DNA of 64,000 bases from Cyclospora cayetanensis. Taxonomy: Eukaryota; Apicomplexa; Conoidasida; Eucoccidiorida; Eimeriidae. Made by a program: the position numbers and the translations under genes. The notes under the pieces were generated by a model. The model searched no databases. It saw only the letters and a list, made by a program, of their open reading frames with translations, and was not told where the DNA came from. The stretch's first letter is position 1. Each line of letters opens with the position of its first letter. The stretch covers positions 227,843 to 291,842 of the forward strand of contig NW_020312247.1 of the NCBI RefSeq assembly GCF_002999335.1. Reading direction: 5' to 3'. Of the stretch, positions 25,466 through 36,256 are shown one piece after another.

Positions 25466-28323
25466 TCATGAAAGGGAAGGCCAGACAGGCTTCGAGTGAA
25501 GGTAAAATCCGTACAAAAATGGGAGGGGTGGGAGCGCTAGCTGGAGCAGCGTCTCTGTAGAAAGAGACGACCATGAAAATACCTCGTGTTCCTCTATAGA
25601 CATCTCCAGTTGGTATTCGACGGCCTCTTCAAGTGTGAAGTCGCGGCCTAAGCGGGCAATGAACACACGCGGCGCCTCTTCCGCCACCGCAGCACCTGGA
25701 GCCTCTTCCAGTCGTTCCGAGGCTTCTGGCAGTGCTGCTGCTGCTGCTCCAGCAGCTGCAGATGGCGGCACATTGGTTGCTGTTGTCTCTAGCTCTAGAG
25801 GCTCGCTCCCTGCCTCTGGGGGGGACTGCTTCAGATCTGACTGCCCCCGTGCCGAACCCTCCCTCATTCCGGCTGCATTTGGAGGCCCTTTGCCGCTGTC
25901 TACCGTTGTGGATTGGGCCTTTTTTCCTGCCGCAGCAGCAGCTGCTGCTCGCTGCGCCTTCCCTGCTGCCGCTCTGCTGGCAGGCGTGCCGCGCATGGCC
26001 AGCAGCTTGTTGCTCGACTTCATGCTGAACTTGATGTGCCCGCGTATGCCTCCGCCAGCAACGGAAGAACCGGGAGACGACCCCGAAGCGGACTCCCTCG
26101 GTTTCATGCGGAGAGGAGCCGCCCTCCCAAGAAGCACGTTGGAGCCTTCTAGGGCACCCCCCGCAGGCTGTGCCGGAATATCCGTGACAGCAGGCAACGA
26201 CGGCGCAGTCTGAAAGCCCGCCGCCGAAGAATTCGACGAAAGGGGTGGCACAGAGGAAACAGAGCCACCGCCGCTGCGCAGCCACACGGGTGTGGCGCGT
26301 TTGACGCCTTCTGCAGGCCCTGGTAACGTAGAGAATACATGGACCTTAACTCCACTGGACCCTGAAACACATGAGCCAAAGCCTTTTGGGAGCAAGCGGT
26401 GACAAAAAACCGTGTCACCAAAGCGACACGACATACACACACGAGAGAGAGAGAGGAAAAAATATATTTATGCCCTCAGTTGCTGCCTCAACGGGAGCTG
26501 CACGCGGGCAGCGCAAGCGAAACTCCTTTTGTGGCTCTTCTTCCACAAGGCTTTCACAAACCAGAAGCATAGCAAGCACGGGTGGCTGCACCGCGCCAGG
26601 CCCCAACACAAGGAATCCTCGATCTAGGCAACGCCAAAAACGCGGTAAAGAAGCTCTGCGGAGGAACGAAACCGTGCAGCTCACAGGCGCCCTTTCTCCC
26701 GTCACCAGACAGCCTACCTGACTGCCGCCAACCAGAGGCATTGGGCTGCGAGTCGCTACCTCCGGATGCTGCAGAGCCGACGGAAGATCCTGCTGTCTGT
26801 CTAATCCTGTCTTGCTGCTTTTTGAACTCGTGCTTATCTGCACGGGTGAAGGGCGGGAAGACGGGTACGCGCATTGCCCAGCAGCGGCTTATCAGGGAAC
26901 GCAGCAGCTGCAACTGCTCCTGGCATCGCCGCTGTAAAGAAGCCAACTGTTCGACTACCGCCTTAGAATCCTGTGAAACAAAGCTCACCGCTCGCGCACA
27001 AGTACAACACTCGTGACCATGCACGGATCAAGCCCGATAAAATCGAACAGCGAAGAAGCGAAATTCGCCGCAAAGCCGTAACCGAAAGAGAAAGCGGGAG
27101 AGAACCAGGAAAGCCTGAGATGACGCAATTCGAAAAGGTTTCTCTCAACGCACAAAGGCACAGGGAATAAAGAGCTGCAAAAGAAGGAGAAAAAAAGAGG
27201 CCTGCAAGGAAAGAAAGGCCTCGGAAAGTCATGATGGCACACGAGGCAGGAATTCTCACCTCGTGCTCCAGCTTTGCACCACACTCGCAAAGAAATGTAG
27301 CATCCTCTGGATCAAGGCGAAGCCTCTGAGCGTCTAACGCATCCCACTGGCGGCCGCATAGCGGACAAGCGAATACGTCTCTACTCTCCGCCTCTAAACG
27401 CTGCTGCTTCAAGCGGGCATCCAGATGCTCAATCCTGTACTGCACCACTGCTACGGCATATGGAGAGACTCTGTAGTAGAAGGGGGCAGCAGTGGGAGCC
27501 GTGGAACCCAACAAGGCTGCCCCCCCCGGAAGCGGAGCACGCGAAGACTCGGTGTTGCTGCCAGCCGTACTGCAAGAAGGCACACAGACAGACTCCCCCA
27601 CACATACACCCCTCGACACCTCGGAAATCCCAACCTCCGAGAGAGAGCGTGCGCATTTCAGCGCGCATAACGAGCAGGCAGACAATTCCAGTTCTGGATT
27701 ATTCCGCTCGACCTGCATGCGAAATCGGTCGTGATCAGGATGGCTGGCTGGGCTCTTCCTTTCCCTATGGATATACATATCTATGGGGGATGGCATGAAT
27801 ACGAGCTGTCATTCGGAGGGATTCACCAAGTTGCGCGGGGGAAGACACACACATACACCCCGTGACTCGCGAAGTTCACTACCTGGAGAGAGCAGGTGTC
27901 AATTGGGGTCTTGGGTGTTCACTAATTCAGCGACAAGAATTACCTGGAGGAGGCATCTCCTTCCGCGCTTGCGCCAGATAATACCTGTGTGTTTGTGGCA
28001 CTAAGCTGCTCTTTTTGTATGAGTAAGAGCCTTTCAAGCGAGGCGCAGACTTCTCTTACTCGTTTGTCTGGCCATCCCAATCTGTCAATAAGATCCCGTT
28101 CAGTGTAGGCTTTCTCCTCATGCGCCAGGAAGTCAGCAATCACAATTTGCTCATCGTCGCAGAAGAGGCGTGTCGTAGCAGACATAAACGCCAGGAAGAG
28201 CTCTCTGTCATAAGGCCTTGAAACGCCACCTCTCGCTGCTGAATCGGCGGCAGAGGAAGGGACCCCGCGGTCAAAAGCCGCAGCACCCATCGAGATATGC
28301 GACGGAGGAGGAGAGGTAGCCAT
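25466..28323 (-). CDS. General transcription factor IIE subunit alpha (TFIIE alpha), 4 exons, 612 aa
   Basis: Subunit of TFIIE, which recruits and regulates TFIIH at RNA polymerase II promoters. Exons (minus strand): 28323-27944, 27569-27260, 26970-26718, 26361-25466; phases close and the sum is 1,839 nt. Residues 38-105 form the winged-helix region (TRLFCDDEQIVIADFLAHEE, then DLIDRLGWPDKRVREVCASL), aligning with the DDE-hIV and PDKQVRK landmarks of human TFIIE alpha. A spliced Ser/Ala/Gly linker leads to FYYRVSPYAVAVVQYRIEH, the conserved helix before the zinc ribbon. The zinc ribbon is CPLCGRQWDALDAQ ... FLCECGAKLEHE: the first pair is CxxC, the second CxC. A long low-complexity Ala/Ser/Gly region then precedes the acidic C-terminal motif VFIARLGRDFTLEEAVEYQL/EMSIEEHE, matching the family C-terminal block. 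The start ATG is 28323; divergent DNA upstream presumably holds the promoter. Confidence 0.93.
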
Positions 28324-29250
28324 TGACTAAGCCATAAAACGAAACAGGGAGAAGAAGGTTGTAGTGGGGGAGGAGAAATGGAGGGTATTGCTCAGCGAGG
28401 GCGGTCATGCTGTTGCTGTAGTCGCTGTGCGTATCGTTTGCTTAGAGCCACACCACCAGCAAGGGTAAAGAATAAACAGAAAACTCGCGCCTCTCCCTCA
28501 CCTCCCCCCATGGACGATAATCCAAGGAAGAAAGGGCGAGACACGAAGCTGGAGTGTTGCCTCTATACACGCGTTGCTTCCGGATGCATGTGCCGCCAGC
28601 CCTACGGGGAACTACGAAGGAGGAAAGATGATGATAAAATCATTTCCATTTTAATAAGTATACAGGCTCAAAACTCTGTCTCTAGATGCAATATTTCCTG
28701 CTGTGCTTGTTATTTGTGCGGCTTCATCCCCTGTAGGTCGTTGTGCGTCGTACAGTGTTACGACAGTTATAGAGCTGTCCTGCATATTTCCAGCGAATCG
28801 TGGTGTTTTCCCTCCATCAGCGACTCACATAGCCAAGGATTCATAATTAATGCACATGCATGAAAGAGGGACTTCCAGGTATGCCGCAAATTGCATTTTT
28901 TCCTCCCCACGGCGGGAACGGAACAAATGTATCGTCCGCAATACACTTTCGGCTGCTACTCGTATTGTGCCAAAAACACAAGCGACTTTGTAAAATACGA
29001 AATCCTGTTGGTACGGCACCTTTTGACTTCTGGCTTTTGTCATTATGCTAATCGAGCTCACACAGGAAAAACCGGCCAGAACGCTCCACCAGGAGTCTCC
29101 AAAGGGTGATACTTCGCCTCCACACTCGTGCAAACTGGATCAAAAGATATTAATTATCTTTCTAAAAAAGATCTCTCTTCTTATTCAAACCCTACCCTTA
29201 CCCCTAAAGGCTCAGGCATACGCTTAGAGGGACAGCCAGTGTGCGCGTAG
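28324..29250. other. Intergenic upstream of TFIIE alpha, nothing identified
   Basis: One open frame of 161 codons (28378-28863, plus) is Cys/Arg-rich with no motif and lies immediately upstream of the TFIIE alpha start; it is probably chance. The TFIIE alpha promoter is expected here, but no element could be recognised. Confidence 0.4.
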
Positions 29251-31520
29251 TTGCACCCTTTAAGAACTGAGAGTATTCACCGCGAGTTGCACATGCAGTC
29301 CGGCAGACTCAGGTTTGCTGAGGGACGGCAGAACTCAGGGATAGGCAACGCTAAGGCAGCTAACTGCTCCCCCAAAACAGAGTTGGATCCTATCAGCATG
29401 GTACGTGGCTTCTATCTTGGACCTGTGCAGCATGACGTAATCCTGGGTATGCCGTGGAGTATCTAATCTATATTGACGTATCAATTGGCCAACTAAAGTG
29501 TCCACAGGTCGGCCAGACCTTTCACTTCTCAAACACTTTCGTTGTCATTCGCGTTCACCCTAATGAGATAAAAAAAACGATGTTCCATACTCTCAATCGA
29601 AGACACGAGTTTGCCTGTATGTCGTTTGGATTTGTTATTGCCCCAGCTGAGCTGCAAAGCCAAGCTGATTAAAAATTTTATGAGCGTCTTAAGGAGCGGT
29701 GGATAGCTGTATACACGGATGTCTTGGTGTTCAGCCGAAACTTTCAAGCAGCACCTACAGCACCCATGGCGTGCGCTTCAGTTGATTTGGGGCAAGCGGT
29801 GGTATCTGAAGGCAAAAACGTGCTGATTTTTATGAAAACAACTGTATGTATGGGCTATGGTCTTTTGGCTGGAGCAATTGAGCCAGATCCAGCCAAATTT
29901 ATGCAACCAAGACTTGACCTGGGCTTACATCTGTCAACAAAAATTTTTAATTCCTGGATTTGCTGGAAGCATGCCCCCATCGACTGAACTTCTGAGGCAA
30001 GCGCACTCTGTGTCTTGGAGAGAAGACCCTAATTCCGCAGCAAGGATGCTTGTCGGCTGCCCTTCGGCTCAAATGTACTTCTCGCGTACTTCTGCTCCCC
30101 AGTCATGTGTGTCATTTTCTCCCCTCAACGTAGTGACGTAGCGGTGGGTGCCTACCTTCCCGAAAGGCTACGGGATGCCCAGAACACCACTTTGCTGCCT
30201 ATTATTCTCATCGTCCCACAAAAACCGAGGAAAATTATTAGGTGCGGGAAATGTTAATGTCTGCCGTGTTTGTAACGGGAAGTGGAAAAGTGCTGGCACT
30301 CTTACTGTCCAGATCAAACATCAGCCTATGGCGTGCCTCCTAGAGAGTTTTCAGGATTTCCATAGACACAGATTCGGTTTTCGGCCTGGCTGCCTCCTGC
30401 AGTATGACATTATGATGAGAGTAACGACTTCACCAGCGTGGTCTCTGACGCGCTTTCGCAATGCCCCAGAGATTCACTACTGTGCAGCGCAGCAACACTT
30501 GTCTGTGATGATTCAATTTTTTTGGCGAAACTACATAGCCCTCACCCTTTCGACATGCGTGCATCCACTAGTGTACACTATAGCGAATAGTTGAATCACC
30601 TCACATGCGAAATGGTCTGCTGTGGCAAACAACAAAACAGGACTCCTCTGCTCCTACATCCTGGCTCTGGTCCGCTGTGCCGCTTTGCGCGAGGAAGCAA
30701 ACTTGTCTATTCAAACCGTCGTAAGATTCAAAGTACAGTGCAATGGCTCTCACAGTCCTTTTGATCGACTTGAATGCCTCCTGCAGCAGGGTAGTTTGCA
30801 CCCACATGGCCGGATTGTCGGCAGCTGAAGCCACACAACTCTCCTAAAATCCGCCCTTCGCATATACTTCCGGTTCCTGAAATGATTCAAACCAATTAGA
30901 CTCTCAACCATATTGTTGGAGTGCTGGAGGTCAAGGGTCAGAATATCGCCGTCGGTCGATTTAGCATACATGCCTATTTTGTCCCTTGGTCTCGTTTACC
31001 CTTCCGCTCTTCCACAGGCGTGATCTACACTGAGAAACGCATCTTCGATCCGAGGCTAGACCTTTTGATCGAAGGCTCGCAGCCTCCCATCGCGAGAGAT
31101 CAAGCCCCAGAATAGTTAGCCGGTGCACACGAGTTCCTGACTGAGCGCTAGTAGTCTACCATGGCCTTCAGCCTCAAGAGGTTAGCATGTGCCCATGTTC
31201 TTCCATATCATAGGGCAGTAAGGATTTAGCGTGACAAGAATGATACTAGGAAAGGATACCATCTTAACCTCTGTCTAAATTGCATGCTGTTCCCACGAAT
31301 CAATTCAATGAGAAAGTTGAGCAATTACATGGGAAGAGTTGGGATGAGATCACTTCGATCTCGCCTGAAAAGGGCGGTTTACTCTACCACAACAGGCTGG
31401 CCATCGCCAATTTTACCTGTTCTTCAGGTGTATCGAGCGCGACCTAGTAAAGCACTAAGCGCTATCGCAAGAGACACTTCCACCTTTTACGTCCTTACTG
31501 AACCCCCCTAGGTGCTGCGT
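29251..31520 (+). mobile_element. Decayed Ty3/gypsy (chromovirus-like) LTR retroelement pol region
   Basis: Frame-shifted remnants occur in the order protease, reverse transcriptase, RNase H, integrase, as in gypsy-type elements. Protease: LRFAEG near 29312 and HDVILGMPWS at about 29430-29461 (usual DVILGMPWL), then a stop. RT: KKTMFHTLNRRHEFACMSFG at 29570-29630, equivalent to the MPFGL region; AVYTDVLVFS at about 29705-29735, where the catalytic YxDD is YTDV; YGLLAGAIEPDPAK at about 29859-29900; FLIPGFAGSMPPSTELLR at about 29946-30000. RNase H: HFAAYYSHRPTKTEENY at about 30188-30238. Integrase: SIHAYFVPWS at about 30964-30993 and, near 31370-31460, YSTTTGWPSPILP followed by YRARP. The protease-to-RT interval is far shorter than normal, so an internal deletion is likely. 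No LTRs, gag or intact frame were found. The element cannot make an active protein. Confidence 0.85.
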
Positions 31521-32604
31521 CGCTGATGCCAATCTTCTGTTACACTGAGAGAGTTACCAAGCCTCGCTTTGCATATGATACTGAGAGCCACAGCCCGCCT
31601 GATGATACTCGGCTAAAGTTCACATCACACACGCGCTACGGGAAGCACCTTCGTTCGTGTTTAGTAGGAATTCTACCTTTTTCAATTAAGCATAGCCCAT
31701 GTACTGCATCAGATATTTGCTAATGAAAGCTGCGTTTATTGTGTCCATTTACCTATATTTAGTAGTGATACCCTAGTACTTATTGTGGATATCTTCTGTG
31801 AAGAACGCACCCGGGAAATCTATTGGGTTCACCTTCCCTACAGATTCTGTGAAGATCGAGGAGCTGCTGCATAAGAACCGGAAGAGCTACTTGGAGGACT
31901 CAGCTGCAACATTTTTACATGGAAACTTCATGGAATGGTGCTCAGATAGTCCCATGCATTATACGAGCTCACACACCAACACCTTGTCGGGCTTCCATGA
32001 CTACCCTACGCTGGCACACAAGTTTCCCGCCATTTTGAACGCAACTTGAAATAGTCAATGCACCAGATTACACCACAGTAATTGGATCCAGAAGAGCTGA
32101 ATACTTGTGTTTATTATATACTTGAATCTCGAAAGTCAATCAACCGAAGTTCCAGGCCTAGCGTCGTCACGACACAAGACAGCACGGACATAGAGCTGCA
32201 TGCTCCATCAGTATCGTTGGACTTTTAGCTCTAATTGCGCGAGAACACATTGAGGTTTATAATATACATGGCGGGGCTTTTATTAAGTAAACTTGGTAAC
32301 ATTGTCTTCGATCCTCATATTTCAGTGTCTGGCCCCCCTGCGCCTTTGGAGGAATCCAAGGGATCGCTCCGTAGGGGAAAGACGCGTTTACACCGATTAG
32401 GGGTCAGCAGAGCACGCGGGGCCTTGTGTGGCAATGATATTTGGCATACTTGTGCGCGATATATGTGTGACACCCCCCAGGAAATGTAGCGTCCTGTGGT
32501 GGGTGGCCTGAAGATTGGATTCGCAGCGAAGAACCCCTTTCTCGTGTTTCCCCTTCCCGTGAGCGAAGTGCGTGCCGATACTGAGTAAATCTTCCCTCCC
32601 TCTA
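31521..32604. other. Intergenic, probable 3' continuation of the retroelement relic
   Basis: A short open frame at 31783-32049 follows the integrase remnant and could be the degraded integrase tail, but no chromodomain could be recognised. The segment immediately upstream of 32605 contains a pyrimidine-rich leader (CTTCCCTCCCTCTA) directly before the next start codon. Confidence 0.35.
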
Positions 32605-34455
32605 ATGAAGTTCGTGCTCATTTTTCTCCCCCTCGTCTCCGTAGGGGTGCTAGCCTTCAGCTTCCGTCGTATCAACTGGAACAGGGGCCTATCCAAGTGG
32701 CCACCCGAGGCTTCTTTTCCAGCGAGTGATAGGGTTTACATAAAGTCTCTCAGGAGTCGCCTAGTCGCCCGCAGCGCTCTTCTTGTGTTCGCTGCTGTCG
32801 AGCCTCCTGATGTTTGCCCGAACATGTTCGACGTGGCAGACGATCTAGACAGCCAACGGGAGCTGATGCACAAGGAAATACTGACCTTTCTGGAGCAAGA
32901 GGAAGACATTCGTCGTGCAGAACGGGTAGGGAGCCCGGAAGCAGTAGCTGCGGCAGCAGTCGCCAAGAATAGCGGCAGCACTGCGTCAAGTCCAAGAAAG
33001 GCCTTTCGATTTCCGCAGGCAGAAGACCTCTCCCTTCCCGATTCTTTCCCTGAAGATCCCGTGAAATACCTTTCTCCGTTTGAATCTCGTCAGACCGAGC
33101 ACCTTACGCGTGAGCATGGGGGATTTTCTAGTCTCTTAGGAGCCCCTTCTATCCAATTGCAGGCCTCACGGCTCCAGCATAGTCAGGATGGACACCCCAG
33201 TGTCTTGGATGCCATTAAAGCTCTGAGGGGCCTTTCGAGAGCCACCCCTCTTAGAGGAGAGCAGCTGGGAGGTGATCCTCGTTTCTGTGCACTCATCTCC
33301 GCCCTAGACATGGGCCTTAGGAAGGAAGTGATGAGTCTGGCTTTGGGCAATAGACATAGAGAACAGAAAGAAGATCACCTAGCTGCCAAACACAGAGAGT
33401 TAGCTCCTGGTGAAAGCGACGCCAGCAAAAGGGGTGTACGCATTGACGATCTGTGCGCAGCAGCGCATTCTGTTGCTTCTCTTAGGGTCACTTCGGGAGT
33501 AGACGGCGTTTTGCGGTCCCTTGCACTCTTAGGCATGGGAAATGCCTCCCACTTTGACCTCCATGAGGGCACTGCCTTCCTACTGTCTCTTGCCGCGGCA
33601 GCCAGCCCGTCGTACCAGCCCATACACAAAGGCCTCCTTAGAGCTTTTCGAAAGGCATGGTCTGAGAAATTCCTTGCTGCTGTCACTGCTTCCAGCGAAG
33701 CAACAAGGTGCAGCAACAGGAACACAACCCCTAGGGGGAGCGACGACAGCGGCGTAGCTCTTGGCACAAGTAACAGGAGGGTGAGCGGCAGCAGCAGTGA
33801 ACTTTTTGCTGCAGGCGGCGTGTCTCGCCAGCTGCTGTTGTTGCTCCCGTTGTTTGCAGCTCATAATGCTCTAGGGCAAGAGCTACCGCGTTGCCTAGAG
33901 GCCTTAGTGAGAAGCCCCCTGTGGGCTCCCGCAGGGGCAGCCATTCGCCCTGGAGAGATTGCAGCAATAGCGGCTGCTGCTGCCATGTCAGAGGCGCTCT
34001 GCCGTGACAAACAATTTTGGAGCCAGCTTATGGCAGCGGGGAGACAGCTCGGATCAGCCTTGGGGGTAGCAGAAATCCTCTCTTTCTGCACCACTCTCTC
34101 ACAGGTGTGCTTCGAACTAGGGAGACTTGTGTATTTGTTGTGTACTTGTGCGTCGAGTCCGTCTCCCCTCTACGTGTGAAGAGCGGAACCGGTGGCTTCG
34201 GGAGACAATAGAATTGCTGACAGCCGCAAGGGCCCATAGTATGTATCTTTGTGATGCTCGCAGGTAGGGCAGGACTGCGGCGAAATACTGTTGGCGAGGC
34301 GGGAGATGCTGCAACAACAACTCTGTCACCTATCTTCTTCAGATCTCTACACAGCAACTCGCCTTGTTGGAGAGGGAGTACGTAGACACCCTAAATTGCA
34401 GCCGCTCCTCTCCCTGCTACAGCAGCAACTGAGACAAAGAGCTTCTAATTCTTGA
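32605..34455 (+). CDS. Predicted alpha-helical protein with N-terminal signal peptide, 563 aa
   Basis: Two exons: 32605-34104 and 34264-34455; the donor CACAG/GTGTGC and acceptor GATGCTCGCAG both leave phase 0. The ATG at 32605 is the first true ATG of the frame and opens a hydrophobic signal-like segment (MKFVLIFLPLVSVGVLAFSF), followed by an Arg-rich, acid-poor stretch up to residue 60. That arrangement would suit a bipartite apicoplast-targeting leader, although ordinary secretion is possible. The rest is Leu/Ala-rich with repeated amphipathic helices (VRIDDLCAAAHSVASLRV, PRCLEALVRSPLW, SSSDLYTATRLVGEGVRRH), resembling the degenerate helical repeats of apicomplexan organellar RNA-binding RAP/heptatricopeptide proteins. 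No C-terminal RAP domain was seen. Function is not assigned; the helical-repeat idea is inference. Confidence 0.72.
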
Positions 34456-34709
34456 CGGATTGCTTTAAGCCCTGGAATCCTCCTGTATACCTACATGCGA
34501 CACTAAGGATATATGCTGCGGCTCTTAGAAAACTCCAGTGCGAGTGCGCGTAGTAAGGCGGTGGAGAGAGGGGGGATGAGCTGCCTGGTACGTCTTAATT
34601 CTGTAGGAGGCAGCTATGTTCACCAGGCTATCAAACTACCAAATGCAGTCAGCTAAAGCGTGTGTACCTGTATTCCGAATGGCACACATATAGGTATGGT
34701 CTTACTAAC

Positions 34710-34752
<43 letters not shown>

Positions 34753-35540
34753 TCTAAGCGGATACAGATGGCTAGGTAGTTGGAGGGGCGGATCCTTATT
34801 CCCAACCTCGGGTTCGTGTAACCATCTCCCTCGAGTCGAGTTGGTCTAGCTTCAGCAGGTTAGCCATCTCACTTCCGCTGTTCTTAGCAGAGAATTCGCC
34901 ATGCGGCTTTCAAAATATCCTAGGGATCCGTGAGGCAGTGGCGAAAGACTAAGGCATGGACTAGATCGGGCGACTTTCATTGAGTAGGGTGCGGTGGAAT
35001 AGTGGGCCTTGCCAGCAGATCACACCAAGACGAAATGCGATTTCGTAAAAAGGGGCAGAGTAAGTAGATAGTAATAGCGCCTCAAGAAAGAGCACTCCTC
35101 AGGGGAATACTGCTAGACAAGAGAAACGGGCAGGCGGCGAGACACGGAGGGAGAAGACACCTACCCAGGAAGCAACCAGCAATTGGAGACTAGCGATTCA
35201 TTTCTTTTTATATCTCAATAGGCATTTCTATCGAATCCTACCACAGTAAAGAGCCCGACGCACAACAGCGGTGCCCGTCTGCGATTTGTCGCACTCTCTC
35301 ACATCTCTAGGATCTATACCTTCCAGCTACCTCTTTATGTTTGCCCGTATCCTTGAATGCAAGACTCGGCAGCCCTCCAAAGCGCGAGGAGGAGACCACG
35401 AGTTGTAAGCTTCGTCCTGGTATACACAACGGCAGCAATGCTTTTCGTAACTGCGCGCGCAGCTGCGGGAGCACACGTTCGAGGTTTTGCTACGATGCAG
35501 GCCTGCGGCAGTAGCAGGCACCCGCTGTACAGACTGCGCA
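34456..35540. other. Intergenic between convergent genes, with a TA-dinucleotide tract
   Basis: Apart from the TA tract at 34712-34746 there is nothing identifiable. The segment lies between the 3' ends of the helical protein (plus) and the small Cys-pair protein (minus). Confidence 0.6.
34712..34746. repeat. (TA)n microsatellite
   Basis: Uninterrupted TA dinucleotide tract of about 17 units in an intergenic position. Confidence 0.95.
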
Positions 35541-36256
35541 TTAGTAGCGCAGACGTCTCTGCAGGAACGCACCCATGCCGACTTTTTGCAGAATCGCGTG
35601 CTCTTGCAGTGTGACATTTAACCCTGGCAAGCACCAGCTGCCGCACCAAGTCAGACTGATGTTCCCTGTGGAGCCTTCCATTTACCTCGGCTTCCGCATT
35701 GAGGACAAGCGACCCCAGCACTGTTGAGGGAGCTTGCAGTTTTATTGGAGGGGCTCTGCGGTGTATATACACCTCGTTGCCGCCGGGTTCCGATGAGCGG
35801 ATTCCCCGCCAGAGAGAGGCGCAACACAGCGGCCTGGCGCTGCACGTGCGATGCAGAGGATGCAAGAGACAAGAGAGAAAAACGCCGGGCAAGTGGCTGC
35901 GGCAGATCTCCTATTGCATTCTGTTGCTGCTGCTCCAGAGCTAAGGCTGCTGCCTCGCGGGAGCGACAAGGAAGGAGGGTGGCAGTGTGCTGCTGGGGAG
36001 GGAGCGCGTGCGCTTCTTGAGACTCTGTGGCTTCAAGTGCCCCCGCTGCTTTCCTTGTTGCTGCTGCTACTTGAGCTGCTGCTGAGCTCGGCTGCCGCTG
36101 CTGTGCTCCTTTCTGCAACGATTTCAGCAACAACTCAGGCTGCTGCTGGAACAACAGGGAAAATGCCTGAGGCGCTTGCATGCGGTAGCGGCATGCCCCG
36201 CAGTACAGATCCAGCAGCCTTTTAGTCCTCCCCATCTGCAATCGCCAAGGTGCCAT
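35541..36256 (-). CDS. Small protein with two CxxC pairs, possible zinc ribbon, 217 aa
   Basis: Two exons on the minus strand: 36256-35686 and 35623-35541. The donor CCGAG/GTAAAT leaves phase 1 and the acceptor GTGCTTGCCAG restores it; total 654 nt. The product begins MAPWRLQMGRTKRLLDLYCG with a first Cys pair in YCGACRYRM at residues 18-26. A Gln/Ala-rich low-complexity stretch of about 150 residues follows, then a second pair, ACPQCGSRG, and a basic C-terminus (GAFLQRRLRY). Two CxxC pairs separated by an Eimeria-style insertion suggest a zinc ribbon. An organellar ribosomal or RNA-processing role is possible but unproven. A methyltransferase reading of LLDLYCGA was considered, but no other MTase motif follows. 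The second exon is less certain than the first. Confidence 0.55.

Noticed and set aside
28378..28863. 161-codon Cys/Arg-rich plus-strand ORF next to the TFIIE alpha start
   Set aside because: No domain or splice partner; it sits where the TFIIE alpha promoter and leader should be.
29186..29207. Telomere-like string (AAACCCTACCCTTACCCCTAAA)
   Set aside because: Only about three imperfect heptamers. This is too short and irregular to call an interstitial telomere.
35686..36256. LLDLYCGA as a TrmA/RumA-type RNA methyltransferase motif
   Set aside because: The motif is at the very N-terminus, followed by Gln-rich low complexity, with no other SAM-binding or catalytic motifs; Cys pairs fit better.
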